A DNA stretch of 55,681 bases from Spiroplasma endosymbiont of Danaus chrysippus (lineage in GTDB: Bacteria > Bacillota_I > Bacilli_A > Mycoplasmatales > VBWQ01): contig NZ_CADDIL010000003.1 of NCBI RefSeq assembly GCF_902809815.1, positions 210,099 to 265,779 on the forward strand. The letters run 5' to 3'. This document shows, piece by piece, positions 31,082-41,763 of the stretch (its first letter is position 1; each line of letters opens with the position of its first letter). A program made the position numbers and the translations under genes. The notes beneath the pieces are model-generated. The model saw nothing but the letters and a program-made list of their open reading frames with translations. It was not told the DNA's origin and ran no database searches.

Positions 31082-32132
31082 TTTAAAAATGGTGAATTAA
31101 GTTTAACTTTACCAAGTCCAAGTTTTATGTCACGTGTTGCTAAATTTAATGAACAAGAACAATCAGCAGAATTATTTTTTATGAATGAACAAAGTGATAA
31201 TGGTAGTTTAACATGAGTAACAATAGAAAATTCAAAAGTAAAAGTTGAAATATTTAATGGTAATAGAGAAATTTTATTAGGTAGTACAAAATCAAAAATT
31301 AAACCAGAAAGTCAATTAAAAGAAAAATATGAATTAAAAAATCCATTTGGTTATTTACCAATTGTTGAAATTACAAATTTACCACAAATTCATTTTTATG
31401 GTAATAGTACACAAATGAATGCATATCCAGATTGTGCACCAGTATGAAATTTAATATGAGATTTACAACATATTATTAAACAAAAAAGAAAAGAAAGAAT
31501 ATTAAATTTAACTAGATTTTATGGAATTATTGATAATGAAAAATTTAAAGCTTTAAATTTAAGTGATGATTTTCAATCAATTATTAAAGATGCATTTTTA
31601 AATATTACTACTGCAAATTATGTAAAAGGTGGTAATGGTGGAGTTGATATTGTACAAGGTAATCCAAAATTTGGTGAATATTGACTTGATTATAATGGTA
31701 CAGCAAAACAAATATTTAATGGTGCTGGTTATGATTATGATGAATTTAATGGTATTAATTATGAAAATAAAACTAAAACATTAATGAATAATAAATTTGA
31801 TATGCAAACAACAGAAGTTAAAATAACACATTATACAACTTATTTATATAGAATGTTTGATATGTTAGTAACTTTTTCTAAAGATGAAAATGGAAAAGTA
31901 TATTGAAATGGTATTGGTGAAAGACCTTATAGTTTTGAATTTATACCAATTGCTATGGTTGACCAATTAGTACAAGATGAATTAATTAATAGTAGATTAA
32001 ATAATGGAACAATGTCAATAGTTGAAGCAATTAGTTTATATGAAAATATTGATACATTAATGGCAAAACAAAAATTAGAACATATTATTAATGAAAATAA
32101 ATTTTTAAATAAACATTTAGGAGATAATACAA

Positions 32133-35090
32133 ATGATAATGAACAACGCAGTAAAAATTCAATTAATGAAACAAGCACATCTAGCATTAAAGCAAACTCA
32201 ACAATTAATAAAGAGATGTAGTTATTGAAAAATATTTCCTATTATTAATAATGGAGCAATTCCTTTAACTGAAACTGGTTATAAACCAATTAATAGTAAA
32301 ATAAGTGATTTTGGTCAATATGAATTAATATTAACTGGTACTACTCCAGTTGTATGTATTTGAAAAAATAGTACAAAAATATATCAAAAAAATAAAGGTA
32401 AAATTGATGAAATAACAAATAAAATAAAAGAACAAGATGAATTTTATACAAAACAATATAAAATTGGTGATTATTGAAATGCTTATTTAATTGATGATAC
32501 AAGTGGTGTTGATTTTAGTAATTTACCAAATAATCAAATATTTAAAACAGTACAAACTAAAAGACAATATACTTTAGTTATGTTTGAAGAACATATTACA
32601 ATTGATGATTATTTACAATTTTTTTGTGTATTTAATGATGAAAATGAAAATATTGGTGGTAATAGTGGTAAAAATCAAGATAGACAATTATTATATATTT
32701 CAAATGTAACAAATTATTATAGTCCTTATAATGGTGCATTTAGTATGCAAGTATTAACTTTTAGTAGTTTAAATGATAGAGTAGTTGCAAGTGGTCAAAA
32801 TACACTTGATTTTGTACAATATGCAAGCCCGGGTAGTGGTTATGCTTTTCCTACTATTCAACAAGGAAAAGTAACTTTAAATCGTATTTTAATGAAAGAT
32901 ATAGGTGTAAGATATTCTCATAGACAAAGTTATGGATTAGAATTATTATCAAGTTGTTATTATTATGGAAGACCAATAATTCAAGGTCAAGAACCTATTC
33001 AACAAAATAATGAAGAAATATTTGAAAGTAAAGTATTTGCTTCAAGAAGATTATTTATTGCTGGTAATAATGAAAAATCTACAACTGAAGTTAAAAATAA
33101 TGGTGGTTTACTTGCTGGAATAAATGATAAAATAACTACAAGTAGTCATCCAGAAACTACATTTTATAATATTATGGACGCAAAACCAACTGGATTTACT
33201 CATTATGATACATGACAAAAATTTTTAGAAGCAAGAAAATTTGATATGTTAGCACAAAAAGATTTTCAAGGAATATTAACATGTAATAAAGAATTAGCAA
33301 TTAAAAGTAATGGTGATGCTATTGGTAAAGCAAAATTCTTTTGAGATAGTGAATGAAATATAAATAATTTACAAGGTGAATATAATGTTGATATGTCAAG
33401 TAATTTTAAATATAAAGACCCAGATACTGGATTAGTTATTGGTTCACCAACTGTTGATTATAAAAAAATAAGTCAAAAATATATGTCTGCTATATTAAAT
33501 TTTAATAGTGTAGTATTTAGTTCATTAATTCAAATGCCTTATGATAGTGTACAATGATTACCATTTGCTTTAAGTTCAATTCCATTAGTAGGTAAATTAT
33601 TAAATGCTTTAACATTAGGTATTCCAGTAGGATTTATTATTACTCAAAATTCTCAACAATATAAAAATATGCCATTTTTTAATGGTTTTATGTCAGCATT
33701 TTTTGCTTCAAATTTATCAAGTATTATTGGTAATAATGATACAAATTGATTTATACCTTTAAATATATTTAGTAATTCAAGTGAATTTGCATTAGGTAAA
33801 ATGTTAGGTTCACATGTTAGTACAACTGCTATGACTATGAAATTAAGTGATAGAGTAAATGTTTATCCATGAGACCCTACTACTGGTAAAAAGTTAGAAG
33901 TAAAAGAACAAATAAGTACAGTTGATTTATCACAAAAGAAAAATAATAAAGTTTATATTTTAGCAGAAGATACTGAATTTTTAGATATTGCTTCACCATT
34001 AACTAATGAAGATACTGAATGTCAATGAAATCCAACAGCAAATGGAGTTATTGATGGTTCAAATTATGCTTATATTATTGATACAATTGTAACTCAATCA
34101 TTACATCAAGGTGAAGAAAGACATACATTTTATAGTGATAATCCTTTTACTTATCAAGGTGATTATAATGAAATATCAGTTGCTCAGTTTAGATATAATA
34201 ATATGGCTTATTTAACTGGTAATGCTTTTAATTGAACAACTTTGTATAAATTAAATCATGATGAATATGAAGAAAGTGAAGAAACTACATTTTCATATCC
34301 AGCAAAAATATTACCACCAAGTCCACAAAATATAGCAAAATCAATAGTTATTATTCCAGATTTAAAAATTGAAATGACAACAAATGATGTATCATTAATT
34401 GATACAAGTTCGGTATCATATAAACCTAATTTTAATGTTTGACTTAATAATAATTCAAATAAATTAGGTAATTATGAAGTTGATTTAAAATCATTATTAG
34501 ACCCAACTTTATTAATTAATACTTTTAATGATTTAAAAAGATATTATAAATCAATAACTATTTATTACGATTATGTTATTGACACAAAGGAAGAAATAAA
34601 AAATTCTCATGATAATAAATTAGTAGTATATTCTACAAACGAAACCTTTAGACCGGCAAAAAGTGAAAATATAAGTAAAACTATTGATTTAAAAGATTTA
34701 ATATTAAGTAATAATAATCCAACAATTAATGAATATAAACAAGAATTTTTACATCCAAATGATAATAATGATGAAAATGGATTAGCATATATTTATACTT
34801 ATAGTAATAATAATTCAATGCCATATAATTTAACTGGTTATGAATTTAATCTATCAGTACATTTTGGAAGTTTGGGAAGAACAGTAAATAAAAATTATGA
34901 AACAAATTCATGTATTGCGATGAGTATTGTTGATAATAAACATCTAAAATGAAATTTTTATTTACAAGCTAATTTAGGTAAAATTGAATGTATAAATGAT
35001 TGAAAAAACAATTTAATATATACACATGGAAAAAGATATATCAGTAATATTAAAACTAATATTTATAAAATAATTTTAAATTCAAGATAA
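32133..35090 (+). CDS. Large phage structural protein, possible tail protein
   Basis: The 985-residue protein has AGGAG before ATG 32133, inside the portal-like gene in another frame (89-nt overlap). It is mostly beta-rich and Asn/Tyr-rich. A central stretch near residues 460-540 is hydrophobic (LIQMPYDSVQWLPFALSSIP, LLNALTLGIPVGFII, FFNGFMSAFFASNL), resembling membrane-active loops in tail-knob proteins of short-tailed phages. The late part has repeated beta motifs and may bind the cell surface. No family is recognised; size and position after the portal suggest a tail or distal structural protein. Confidence 0.65.
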
Positions 35091-35193
35091 AAATTATTTT
35101 ATATGTTAAAATAATTATGTTTATGATAAATGTTTTTATGGAGTACTATTATATGAAAAATATTTTAAAAAAAATAAAATTTAAAGAAAAAAA

Positions 35194-36568
35194 GGGAATG
35201 TTTAGTAATCTGTGTGACTTACAAAAATAACTATGTTTAATTAATTCTAGTAAATATAATTTATATATCTAGAAAGAGTGAGTTACAGATGGCTAAAAAA
35301 GATAATCTTAATAACAATGATCCAATATCAAAAGCAGTAGATTTATTATTAGAAAATACTGAGGATTTAACAACAGTTTTTAAAGAGGGAGGCTTATATA
35401 AAGAATTAACTAAACGATTGGTAGAAAAAATGTTGAATTCTGAGATGCAAAATTATTTAGGACACGAAAGAAATCAACGCAGTAATAATGACAATGTTCG
35501 TAATGGTACAACATCAAAAAAATTAATAACTCAACAAGGTAAAATTGAAATTGATGTACCAAGAGATCGTAATAGTAATTTTGAACCAGTAATAATCACA
35601 AAAAGACAGAGAAGATTTGATGGTTTTGATCAACAAGTTCTTTCACTATATGCAAAAGGTATGACTTTATCAGATATTAGAATGCAGTTGCAAGAGTTAT
35701 ATGATGGCGCAGATATTAGCGAAAGCGTAATTAGTCAAATTACTGATGATGTCATTGATGATGTCAAAGCATGGCAAAATCGTCCATTAGATAGTGTTTA
35801 TCCAATCATTTATTTTGATTGTATCGTAGTTAAAGTACGTCAGGATAAACGTATTATTAACAAATCAGTTTATATAGCTTTAGGAGTTGATTTAGAAGGT
35901 AAAAAAGATGTTTTAGGTTTATGAATTAGTGAAAATGAAGGTGCTAAATTCTGATTAAATAATTTTACAGAAATGAAAAATCGAGGCTTAAATGATATTC
36001 TTATTGCTTGTAGTGATAATTTAACAGGCATGTCAGAGGCAATACAATCAGTTTATCCTAAAACTGAACATCAATTATGCATAGTTCATCAAATTAGAAA
36101 TAGCTTAAAATATGTTTCATACAAACATCGAAAGTCTCTAGTTATCGATTTAAAGCCAATTTATACAGCATGTAGTGAAGAACAAGCAATGCAAGCTTTA
36201 GAATCATTTGAAAGTAAATGAAATAAACAATATCCACAAATTGCTAAATCTTGATATAAAAATTGAGAAAATTTAATGGTTTTTATTAGTTATCCAGCAG
36301 AAATTAAAAGGGTAATTTATACTACAAATGCTATTGAATCTGTTAATAGCCAATTACGAAAAGTTATTAGAAATAAAAAAGTTTTTCCTAATGATATGGC
36401 AGTTTTTAAAATTTTTTACTTAGCAATTGAAAATATCACAAAAAAATGAACATTGCCTATTCAAAATTGAAATACAGCAATTGCTCATTTTATGATAAAA
36501 TTTGAAGACAGAATTAATCTGAACTAGTACTTTGTAAAACAAAGAAACACAGATTACTAAAAAGCCTC
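35194..36568 (+). mobile_element. IS256-family insertion sequence, copy 3
   Basis: The 1375-bp element is flanked by an 8-bp target duplication GAAAAAAA (35186-35193 and 36569-36576). Ends GGGAATGTTTAGTAATCTG and GAGGCTTTTTAGTAATCTG share the core TTTAGTAATCTGTGT. Confidence 0.95.
35289..36527 (+). CDS. IS256-family transposase
   Basis: Complete 412-residue transposase identical in the visible parts to the copy at 29748. The DDE triad is intact. Confidence 0.95.
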
Positions 36569-36852
36569 GAAAAAAAACATGATTAATAGTTATTAGTTTT
36601 ATTTATTTAATTATATCAATTTATTATTTAGGAACATTAATCTATTGAGATAAATTTTATGATAATGTAAGTATTATTACTGATGATGTGACTAAATATT
36701 TTAGTAGTGGAAGAATGTTTTTAATTAAAATGTTATCATTGTGATTTGTTGTTTCTATTGCTTTTTTTATAGGTTGAATAATTTTAAAAGTTACAAAAAC
36801 TAAAATAAAACCTAAACAAAATAATATTTCCCCACAATCTTAAATATTAATG

Positions 36853-36858
36853 TATAAT
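36853..36858 (+). promoter_or_regulatory. -10 element of the right small RNA
   Basis: TATAAT ends 6 nt before the first hairpin of the putative RNA, matching the spacing of the left copy. Confidence 0.6.
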
Positions 36859-36864
36859 ATAAAA

Positions 36865-36969
36865 ATACTTATCAAGTAGTTATAAAAAAAAGATAAGTAT
36901 ATAATTTCACTGTATATGATTTAGGTTGGCACCTAATTAAAAAGTTACCAATTAAGGTAACTTTTTTTA
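36865..36969 (+). ncRNA. Putative structured small RNA, right copy
   Basis: Order as in the left copy: 5' hairpin ATACTTATC / GATAAGTAT (36865-36900), core GGTTGGCACCTAA (36924-36936) which here also forms TTAGGT-TGGC-ACCTAA, and a terminator hairpin AAGTTACC / GGTAACTT (36942-36963) followed by a T run. Stem bases differ from the left copy but stay paired. It ends 20 nt from the convergent gene at 36990 and may also stop that transcript only weakly. Function unknown. Confidence 0.6.
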
Positions 36970-36989
36970 TATTATTAAATTAAATATAT

Positions 36990-38450
36990 TTATACTCCGG
37001 AAATAGCACAAACACCAGCAGTAACAGTTGCAACGGCAGCAGCAACAGTTCCAATTACGGGTATAACAGAACTAACACCAGCAATAACAGTTGCAACATT
37101 TACACAATTTACATTTGATGTATTTTCTAAATTTGCAACTCTTTTATCTACTTCATTAACTTGTTGTTTTATTAAATCAAAACTTGATTTTAATCCTTGT
37201 ACATTTTTATTTAATTCATCTAATTTTCAATCATGTTCTATTAAAGTACTAACATAACTTCAATCTCTAATATAACCTTTAATTATTTCTTTTTCTCTAT
37301 TTTTTGCAGTTCATTTTTGACTATCAGTATAAGTTTTTAAATGATTGATTTTTGTAGGTAAATTTTTATTGTAATCATTTATATGTGCTATTCATTGTTT
37401 AACTTTTTCATCATTTGCTATATAATTTGATATTTCATTAAGTTTAGTTTGAGTTATATAAGTAAATTTAGGTTTTAAAATACCATGAGAGTATTTTTCG
37501 CTACTTTCTTTAACTTTTATTTTTGTTGAAAAACATTGACAAAAGTGAGAATAACTTTCCTTGTTTACAATTTCAACATCATTAATATCTAAATTTGGAT
37601 ATTTTTGTTTAATTGCATTTTTAATATTATTATTAATTAACCCTAAATTAATCGTATTAGTTGAATCTCAAATAGGAAAATCTCTTTGTAAATTATCAAG
37701 ATATACATTTGAATAATAATGAGTATCAGATGTTCTAATACTTACATCATCGTTTCAAATTTCTCATCCAGTAGCTTTCATTAAGACAATAATCAATATA
37801 CGTTCTTTTTTAGAACTATTAATAAATTTATCAGCAATACGTCAAAAATTATCATATATAGTTTCTCCTAAGTTAATAATGTCATAATAATCGATTCTTG
37901 AATCCATTCAAACACCATTAAAACATTTATTTTTAAATTTTTCTGCAAAATTTTTCCTATTATTATCTGATTTTAATTTAATTATTTCTTCTCATCAGTT
38001 AGGTTTAAATGAGCAATAAAGATTATTTTTTCAAAAATTATATTCAATCTCATTTCCATGATTTAAACCTCTTTTGTTTCTAATTTTTTCATGCTGTGCT
38101 TTTAAAAATTGATGATGTTCTTCTTGTATTTCTTGAAGTTGTTGTTGAGCAATTTGTGGGTCTCTACTTCAACCTTGTGTTTTTAAGAAATTTTCATAAA
38201 AATGGTCAGTTTCTAAATTTTTTACTGATTGAATATTTTGGTCATTTTGTAATTGTATTAAATTTGTTTGGTTATTTAATAAAGTTAATTCTTGATTTTC
38301 TATTGATTCTAAACTGGTATTGTTGTTAGCTCAATCTTTAATATTTTGATTATCAATTGACTTAGCATTAATACCTTGTGTTTTATCATTAAATAATGGT
38401 GCAGATAATACTCACATTTTAAATCAATAACTTGGATTAAAATATTTCAT
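36990..38450 (-). CDS. Phage protein with coiled coil and hydrophobic C-terminal tail
   Basis: The 486-residue protein starts at ATG 38450. It begins with an aromatic MKYFNPSYWFKMW, has Gln/Glu-rich helices (QIAQQQLQEIQEEHHQF), a mixed middle, a coiled coil near residues 405-445 (NVQGLKSSFDLIKQQVNEVDK) and ends in a 40-residue Gly/Ala/Val-rich hydrophobic segment (ATVIAGVSSVIPVIGTVAAA). A coiled coil followed by a glycine-zipper-like membrane segment recalls tail-needle, ejection or pore-forming proteins. No family is recognised. It is the only large minus-strand gene on the right side of the phage block. Confidence 0.65.
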
Positions 38451-38639
38451 TATAAATATTTCCTTTCATTAATAAATATGTGTTAAAAACAAAAAAAGAA
38501 AAAACTACTCTAACTTCAACGAATTAGAAAGGCTTTTCTTTTTATTTTATCTATTTAAATAAAAATATTTTTATTAAGTTTTTAACAATTAAATTATACA
38601 TATAAAAATTTTAAAATGTGAAAATATAATTTTTTAAAA

Positions 38640-40030
38640 TTTAATTTGGGAATGTTTAGTAATCTGTGTGACTTACAAAAATAACTATGTTTAATTAATT
38701 CTAGTAAATATAATTTATATATCTAGAAAGAGTGAGTTACAGATGGCTAAAAAAGATAATCTTAATAACAATGATCCAATATCAAAAGCAGTAGATTTAT
38801 TATTAGAAAATACTGAGGATTTAACAACAGTTTTTAAAGAGGGAGGCTTATATAAAGAATTAACTAAACGATTGGTAGAAAAAATGTTGAATTCTGAGAT
38901 GCAAAATTATTTAGGACACGAAAGAAATCAACGCAGTAATAATGACAATGTTCGTAATGGTACAACATCAAAAAAATTAATAACTCAACAAGGTAAAATT
39001 GAAATTGATGTACCAAGAGATCGCAATAGTAATTTTGAACCAGTAATAATCACAAAAAGACAGAGAAGATTTGATGGTTTTGATCAACAAGTTCTTTCAC
39101 TATATGCAAAAGGTATGACTTTATCAGATATTAGAATGCAGTTGCAAGAGTTATATCATGGCGCAGATATTAGCGAAAGCGTAATTAGTCAAATTACTGA
39201 TGATGTCATTGATGATGTCAAAGCATGGCAAAATCGTCCATTAGATAGTGTTTATCCAATCATTTATTTTGATTGTATCGTAGTTAAAGTACGTCAGGAT
39301 AAACGTATTATTAACAAATCAGTTTATATAGCTTTAGGAGTTGATTTAGAAGGTAAAAAAGATGTTTTAGGTTTATGAATTAGTGAAAATGAAGGTGCTA
39401 AATTCTGATTAAATAATTTTACAGAAATGAAAAATCGAGGCTTAAATGATATTCTTATTGCTTGTAGTGATAATTTAACAGGCATGTCAGAGGCAATACA
39501 ATCAGTTTATCCTAAAACTGAACATCAATTATGCATAGTTCATCAAATTAGAAATAGCTTAAAATATGTTTCATACAAACATCGAAAGTCTCTAGTTATC
39601 GATTTAAAGCCAATTTATACAGCATGTAGTGAAGAACAAGCAATGCAAGCTTTAGAATCATTTGAAAGTAAATGAAATAAACAATATCCACAAATTGCTA
39701 AATCTTGATATAAAAATTGAGAAAATTTAATGGTTTTTATTAGTTATCCAGCAGAAATTAAAAGGGTAATTTATACTACAAATGCTATTGAATCTGTTAA
39801 TAGCCAATTACGAAAAGTTATTAGAAATAAAAAAGTTTTTCCTAATGATATGGCAGTTTTTAAAATTTTTTACTTAGCAATTGAAAATATCACAAAAAAA
39901 TGAACATTGCCTATTCAAAATTGAAATACAGCAATTGCTCATTTTATGATAAAATTTGAAGACAGAATTAATCTGAACTAGTACTTTGTAAAACAAAGAA
40001 ACACAGATTACTAAAAAGCCTCTTTAATTT
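38640..40030 (+). mobile_element. IS256-family insertion sequence, copy 4, with target duplication
   Basis: The element itself is 38648-40022 (1375 bp), flanked by the 8-bp duplication TTTAATTT at 38640-38647 and 40023-40030. It sits between the 486-residue gene and the small-gene cluster, so it breaks no recognised gene. Confidence 0.95.
38743..39981 (+). CDS. IS256-family transposase
   Basis: Complete 412-residue transposase. It differs from the other copies by His in place of Asp in the ELYDGAD segment (residue 140); the DDE triad is unchanged. Confidence 0.95.
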
Positions 40031-40220
40031 AATTATTTTTATAATATTCTCTTATTTCTTTTATTTTATTTTTAAATTGTTTTTTATGAAAATAACACAT
40101 ATTAAAAAATTGAATTACACTATCTTCTATATTTAAAGTTTTTAAAGTAACTAATACTTTACTATTACAATCTTTAACAATACATTTAAGTAATACTTTT
40201 TCTTGTTTTTGTTTTTGCAT
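40029..40220 (-). CDS. Small Cys/His protein, possible zinc finger
   Basis: The 63-residue basic protein has KCIVKDCNSK and FNMCYFHKKQF, giving a C-x4-C ... C-x2-H pattern consistent with one zinc site. Its ATG overlaps the stop of the RuvC-like gene by one base, so the two are probably translated together. The TAA stop falls inside the right-hand target duplication of the IS256 copy at 38648, so the insertion only just left this frame closed. Not recognised as a named family. Confidence 0.65.
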   Translation of the reverse strand: MQKQKQEKVLLKCIVKDCNSKVLVTLKTLNIEDSVIQFFNMCYFHKKQFKNKIKEIREYYKNN

Positions 40221-40816
40221 TATTTTACTTCCTTATTTAAATAATATCAACCAATTAATAAACTATCTGCTTCATCATGATTTGATATTGTTATATTTCA
40301 ACCTTGTTCTTGAATTACTTGATTTGCTAATTTTAATGATAATTTTTTATCTCATTTTTTATCTTTTGCATATCAAAATATTTTTACATATCATTTCTTT
40401 CATGAAGAAGGACTTATTAACATATCTTTTGTTAATAATTTATTAAATTGACCAGCAATAAATCCACGTAAATGTTCTTGAGTTTCATAACCAATACCAT
40501 TTTTTGAATGAAAAGTACCACGTTCAATAATTAAAGTTATTTTATCTCAATCATAAGTATATGGACTTTCAATATAGAAATTAATTTTATCAATTATATT
40601 TCTAAAATTATTTTCATAAATAATATCTTGAAAATCATAATCAATAATATCTTTATATTTATTAAAATTATAACTTTTAATTCATATTGGTTTTCATATA
40701 TCTATATTATTACAACTACAATTACCAAAACATTTACAATCTTGATAAATATGTTCTCATAAAGTAAATCCAGTATTTTTTATACTTGGGTCAATTGAAA
40801 GTAAATAATTAGTCAT
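40220..40816 (-). CDS. RuvC-like Holliday junction resolvase
   Basis: The 198-residue protein shows the RNase H-fold acidic set of RuvC-type resolvases: LLSIDPSIKNTGF (first Asp), TLIIERGTF (Glu) and ISNHDEADSLLIGWYY (last Asp pair). Phage versions cut branched DNA before or during packaging. A short CKCFGNCSCNN loop near residue 28 adds four Cys, unusual for the family. TGA-Trp codons are frequent. It lies in a run of minus-strand genes with 1-8 nt overlaps. Confidence 0.8.
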
Positions 40817-40934
40817 TATCAAATTCTCCTTTTTCAATTAGTTTATTTAAGATAAATAATGTTACATCTGTTCTCCGTGCTGGCTCTAATTCAATTAAAT
40901 CATTAATATATTTAATTAATTTTTCTTTATTCAT
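40809..40934 (-). CDS. Very small phage protein
   Basis: The 41-residue frame (MNKEKLIKYINDLIELEPAR ... GEFDND) is an amphipathic helix pair with an acidic end. It overlaps the start of the RuvC-like gene by 8 nt and the preceding gene by 8 nt, and has AAAGG upstream. The overlaps support it as a real gene; its function is unknown. Confidence 0.55.
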   Translation of the reverse strand: MNKEKLIKYINDLIELEPARRTDVTLFILNKLIEKGEFDND

Positions 40935-41052
40935 AATTTAACCTTTCTTTCCTAACTCTTTTATTTTGTTTTTGTTTACATAAGTTATTACATTTATGAG
41001 CAAAAACTCTACCATAACCACATTTATTATTCTTTTTTATTTTTATTATCAT
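40927..41052 (-). CDS. Very small basic Cys-containing protein
   Basis: The 41-residue frame begins MIIKIKKNNKCGYGRVFAHK and has CNNLC, then a Lys/Arg-rich tail. The C...H..C..C set could bind one metal ion. Its ATG overlaps the stop of the 77-residue gene by one base. The function is unknown. Confidence 0.5.
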   Translation of the reverse strand: MIIKIKKNNKCGYGRVFAHKCNNLCKQKQNKRVRKERLNYE

Positions 41053-41285
41053 TATTTATTTTCTTCTCATATGATATTTCCACAACTATTACAATTTTCA
41101 AGTTTTTCTCAATTTTTAAAATTATTTTCAAAATCATTTATCATTTTTTTAAACTTATTTAAGTCATATTTATCAATACAAATATCATCTAGGTTTAAAG
41201 TAAAATCTCCATTTATTGAAAAATGACCAATATTAATTCCTTCTCATTCTTCTTTTCATTTGTTTAAAAATTCATTTATTGTCAT
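41052..41285 (-). CDS. Small acidic protein with CxxC end
   Basis: The 77-residue protein (MTINEFLNKWKEEWEG start, NLDDICIDKYDLNKF middle) ends with NCNSCGNIIW, a C-x2-C zinc knuckle half. Its ATG overlaps the stop of the 45-residue gene by one base and GGAG lies upstream. Not recognised. Confidence 0.6.
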
Positions 41286-41422
41286 TATTTTTTCTCCTTA
41301 TTTTTATTTAAATATTTATTTTCTACATTTTTAGATAAATTATTAACTATTTTTTCTAAACAATTCATACATCAATATTGAGAAAATCAAATTCTTTTAT
41401 TACAATATTTACATTTATTCAT
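41285..41422 (-). CDS. Small zinc-ribbon-like protein
   Basis: The 45-residue protein has two C-x2-C pairs (CKYC and CMNC), about 15 residues apart, the pattern of a zinc ribbon, then a lysine-rich tail. It overlaps the previous gene by 8 nt and the next by one base. Confidence 0.6.
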
Positions 41423-41690
41423 AATTTCTATACTCATTTTTATTATTAGTTTTTAAATTTTTAAATCTTTCACGAATTTCTTTAAATTTATCAAATAAAA
41501 TTTTTAAATAATTTTCACCCATTAATATTAAAAAATCTTTACTATTATTTGGATTTAATCTTTCCATATCTTCTCTTATACATTCATCAAATAAAACTGT
41601 ATTTGTAATCATATATTTTTCAAAATAATCTAATTGTTTTTCACTTGGTTCTCATTTTTCATTTTGTATTTTTACACATTTAGTACTCAT
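41415..41690 (-). CDS. Small helical phage protein, first gene of minus-strand cluster
   Basis: The 91-residue protein is helical and charged (EKWEPSEKQLDYFEKYM, LKILFDKFKEIRERFKNL). It is the first gene of the seven-gene cluster down to 40029, which is probably one transcript. No strong ribosome binding site is visible. It is not recognised; early-gene regulators are often of this kind (inference). Confidence 0.6.
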
Positions 41691-41739
41691 AATTAGACTA
41701 TCTACGAGAGTTTTAAAGTTTTTTTATTTAACAATTAAA

Positions 41740-41763
41740 AAATGAGAGTTTTATCTCTCATTT
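41740..41763. terminator. Hairpin at the right edge of the phage block
   Basis: AAATGAGAG / CTCTCATTT is a perfect 9-bp stem with a six-base loop and a T-rich run on both strands. It separates the phage cluster from the truncated lipase and may mark the junction. Confidence 0.65.

Larger units (their letters stand above)
29517..32221 (+). pseudogene. Portal-like protein gene split by IS256
   Basis: Part 1 (29517-29706) encodes MNYNPTEYFSIHEDTWEL and about 45 more residues. Part 2 (31082-32221), about 379 residues, contains LPQIHFYGNSTQMNAYPDCAP and WNLIWDLQHIIKQKRKER, followed by a helical acidic C-terminus; the pattern and position after terminase fit a portal protein. The IS256 copy between them has no target duplication (AAAATTAT against TTTAAAAA), so part of the gene may have been lost. 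Without IS the gene would have exceeded 440 residues. The end overlaps the next gene by 89 nt. Confidence 0.65.
35153..36843 (+). pseudogene. Small two-helix membrane protein (holin-like) split by IS256
   Basis: ATG 35153 follows TGGAGT and encodes MKNILKKIKFKEKK before the element. After it, TWLIVISFIYLIISIYYLG and LWFVVSIAFFIGWIILK form two helices and the frame stops at 36843. Joining over the 8-bp duplication leaves eight A residues, one short of keeping the frame, so either the insertion was followed by an A-tract change or the gene was already shifted. The whole would be about 100 residues, a size and topology seen in phage holins; this is inference from shape and position only. Confidence 0.6.

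Noticed and set aside
35924-35972. Apparent split of the IS256 transposase into two genes
   Set aside because: The break is a TGA, which is Trp here; the frame runs on to the catalytic Glu.
38096-38329. Plus-strand 77-codon frame
   Set aside because: Antisense shadow of the 486-residue phage gene.
40996-41226. Plus-strand 76-codon Phe/Ser-rich frame
   Set aside because: Antisense to two coupled minus-strand genes; composition is that of a shadow.
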